From Tieghemiomyces parasiticus (Eukaryota > Kickxellomycota > Dimargaritomycetes > Dimargaritales > Dimargaritaceae), in contig JANBPT010000018.1 of the NCBI GenBank assembly GCA_027575765.1, positions 1 to 64,000 of the forward strand: a stretch of 64,000 nucleotides of DNA, given 5' to 3'. How positions within the stretch are numbered: the stretch's first letter is position 1; the number at the start of each line of letters is the position of its first letter. Both the position numbers and the translations under genes were made by a program. Below the pieces are notes generated by a model, which worked only from the letters and a program-made list of their open reading frames with translations, ran no database searches and was not told where the DNA came from. Of the stretch, positions 59,601 through 64,000 are shown piece by piece.

Positions 59601-60032
59601 GGTGAGATACTCACACTCCCTGTCCTCGTCGCCTGCTGCCCCTCTACAGCTGTCCCAGCGTCCAATCGGCAATAAAATGAACCCTGTCCGCTCTCAACAG
59701 CGCCTTCGATGTTCAGTCTCGTCCACTCACTCCTGTCTAAGCGCGCCGACACCATATTCCGCCACAATCAACTGTCTTCCAGTCGCTAGGCACCGCCATA
59801 CCCAACTGAAACCCGACCTAGCAGCCGCGCTTATTACTCCGCACAGCTTGCCCCACGTTCTCTCTCCTCGCCGCCCGCCGATATTGGTTATCAGCGTTGG
59901 AGCTCTTCTTTGTGCCTCTCACTGCCGCCTCCAGTCCTATTCTTCTCGCTCATTCCGACCGCCGAATTCGGTACCCGAAGGGGGCTTAACTCCGTCCAAC
60001 CTCATTGCACCCCTCATAGCTCCAACTCCGCC
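56643..60032. other. Long divergent intergenic tract SH3 sensor / mannosidase
   Basis: About 3.4 kb without a recognised gene. The last 400-600 bp are CT-rich and form the likely leader of the GH47 gene. An open frame running through this leader into exon 1 in another frame is considered spurious. Confidence 0.4.
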
Positions 60033-62791
<2,759 letters not shown>

Positions 62792-63183
62792 GCTGTTTGA
62801 GTCCCACCTTGCGCTTGGTGCTGGCCGGCCTGTACCTAACCTCTCCACGCCTCGTGACCTTCTTCCGAGCCCGCTGCCGCCTCAACTGACAAGTCACACG
62901 CATGCCATTTTATATCCTGTTTGTTCTTTACAACAATTATAATTCGACTTGATTTAAGGCGCCTCGGCCTTACATAGTTTCTCCGATCTATTCAACCCAC
63001 CCCCCGTTTAATAAAGTTGCCTCTAATTCATAATATAAACCACGTAGCTCAAGGCTCCCTCCTGAAAAGTAGGGCTGTCCAATCTGGACCGATTCTAACC
63101 TACGGTCATCTATTAAATATATATATTTTTATGAATTCCACACCAAGTGTCGAGGAGATCTCGACACGTAGGTCGGCTGGTTC
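62792..63183. other. Convergent intergenic region GH47 / cactin
   Basis: 392 bp, AT-rich, with one AATAAA (plus strand) and an AT run near 63116-63131. No gene. Confidence 0.4.
63010..63015 (+). terminator. Candidate poly(A) signal of GH47 gene
   Basis: AATAAA about 220 nt after the GH47 stop, in AT-rich 3'-flank sequence shared with the convergent cactin gene. Confidence 0.5.
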
Positions 63184-64000
63184 TCACCGCCGGTAATACA
63201 AGCGCTTGAAGTTAAAGTGCAGCTGCAACGTACCCCGGTCGAATACATTACGGAACCCACGCCGCCTGAGCAACTCCCAGTCCTTATTGATGATACGGAA
63301 GGCGATATCCTCGTAGGGCGGCCCGGCCGAGAACCGCAGGATGACCGTCTCATCCGAGGTGGGGTCTTTATCGACCACGTAGGACGGGGCCACTGTCTTA
63401 TCGATGAGGTCCGGGTAAAAGATGTTGAACTGATACCCCTGGACAACCTTGGGTGGCGGGTTATCGTCATCGTAGTGGACACGATTAAACTTGTTCCAAT
63501 CGAAGCCGGTAATGATACGGTTGAAAAAGCGCGGTTTGCGCGGACGATACTTGTCCTGCCACTGGTACTTCGTCGAGGACGCGGTGGATTCTAGCTGGGC
63601 CTCGGTGTTGAACACTTCTTGGCTGTAGCTCATTCCACGCGCCGCCTCCTCCTTGAGGAGGAGGGAGGCCAGATCCGACTCGCCTGTGGTGTCGAGATTG
63701 GCCCGGTGACGGAGGCCGTCTCGCTTGGCCACGAACTGCTGGCGGAGGACCCGCAGCCGCGCCGCGTGGAGGGCCCGGGCGTCCTCGGCCGCCGATAGGA
63801 TGGGCAGGTCCGGTACGTCTGACGGGGCCTGCGGCATCAATTTGGGACTCATGCCCGGGTGGTAATGGTTCGCTGTGATGGCTTTGTCGGCCGAGGGTAC
63901 GTTTTCGGCCGGGACACCCGCGGCGCGGTCGTCGGCAGCCTCCCCAGTCGCCTCCTCGTCGGACCGCAGGGCGTCGGGCATATCGATCTCGGCCGCTAGG
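63184..64000 (-). CDS. Cactin, C-terminal part (gene continues beyond window)
   Basis: Nuclear spliceosome-associated protein of the cactin family. The frame is open to the window edge with no start required, so only about 272 C-terminal residues are seen. The last 125 residues are the highly conserved C-terminal cactin domain: KYQWQDKYRPRKPRFFNRI, GFDWNKFNRVHYDDDNPPP, VVQGYQFNIFYPDLIDKT, TVILRFSAGPPYEDIAFRII and the terminal FNFKRLYYRR. The preceding stretch includes a helical Arg/Ala-rich segment (RALHAARLRVLRQQFVAKR) and the EEAARGMSYSQEVFNTE block typical of the family. No intron is seen in this part. Convergent with the mannosidase gene. The internal Met at 63981 is not the real start. 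Confidence 0.95.
   Translation of the reverse strand, partial: LAAEIDMPDALRSDEEATGEAADDRAAGVPAENVPSADKAITANHYHPGMSPKLMPQAPSDVPDLPILSAAEDARALHAARLRVLRQQFVAKRDGLRHRANLDTTGESDLASLLLKEEAARGMSYSQEVFNTEAQLESTASSTKYQWQDKYRPRKPRFFNRIITGFDWNKFNRVHYDDDNPPPKVVQGYQFNIFYPDLIDKTVAPSYVVDKDPTSDETVILRFSAGPPYEDIAFRIINKDWELLRRRGFRNVFDRGTLQLHFNFKRLYYRR

Overview
The window is nuclear DNA of a filamentous fungus. Genes carry short GT-AG introns (gtaagt-type donors, occasional ctaac branch points). It encodes cytoplasmic dynein intermediate chain, GFA1 for chitin precursor synthesis, a Bem3-type RhoGAP, a class I ER mannosidase and a fungal-style SH3 membrane sensor. A 7-dehydrocholesterol reductase, which Dikarya normally lack, together with dynein and long low-complexity regulators, points to an early-diverging lineage (Zoopagomycota or Mucoromycota-like). 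That placement is inference. No transposon, CRISPR array, rRNA or convincing tRNA was found.

Layout. 0-5.5 kb: NatB subunit NAA25 (+, partial at its 5' end), convergent with a mitochondrial-type phosphopantetheinyl transferase (-), which is divergent from ribosomal protein eL33 (+). 6-6.6 kb: a small secreted His/Pro/Tyr-rich protein (-). 9.5-14.7 kb: dynein intermediate chain (+), convergent with a six-exon metaxin (-). 18.4-23.4 kb: intronless DHCR7 (+) and a CobD/HisC-like PLP enzyme (+). 26.1-36 kb: a 2,079-aa PX-PH-RhoGAP (+) and a two-exon RING protein (-). 37.5-39.1 kb: an ERGIC-53/Emp47-like lectin (-). 40.9-46.3 kb: an NmrA-like protein (+), HMG-CoA lyase (-) and a secreted F-box-like protein (-). 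50-52.7 kb: GFA1 (+). 53-56.6 kb: an SH3 transmembrane sensor (-). 60-64 kb: GH47 mannosidase (+), convergent with the C-terminal part of cactin (-, running off the window).

Most genes are unrelated housekeeping functions, as is normal for eukaryotic synteny. Loose themes are the secretory pathway and cell surface (lectin, GH47, GFA1, SH3 sensor, RhoGAP polarity) and mitochondria (PPT2, metaxin, HMG-CoA lyase). Multi-exon models were built by matching splice phases and family motifs by eye; every junction is phase-consistent. Intergenic tracts of 2-4 kb separate several genes and show no recognisable gene. Leaders upstream of many start codons are strongly pyrimidine-rich.

The most notable items are the fungal DHCR7, the CobD-like enzyme in an organism group without cobalamin synthesis, an F-box-like protein behind a signal peptide, a lectin whose Ca/mannose ligands look replaced, a 9-nt micro-exon, and a dual-targeted HMG-CoA lyase. 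I did not find a clearly new multi-gene system.
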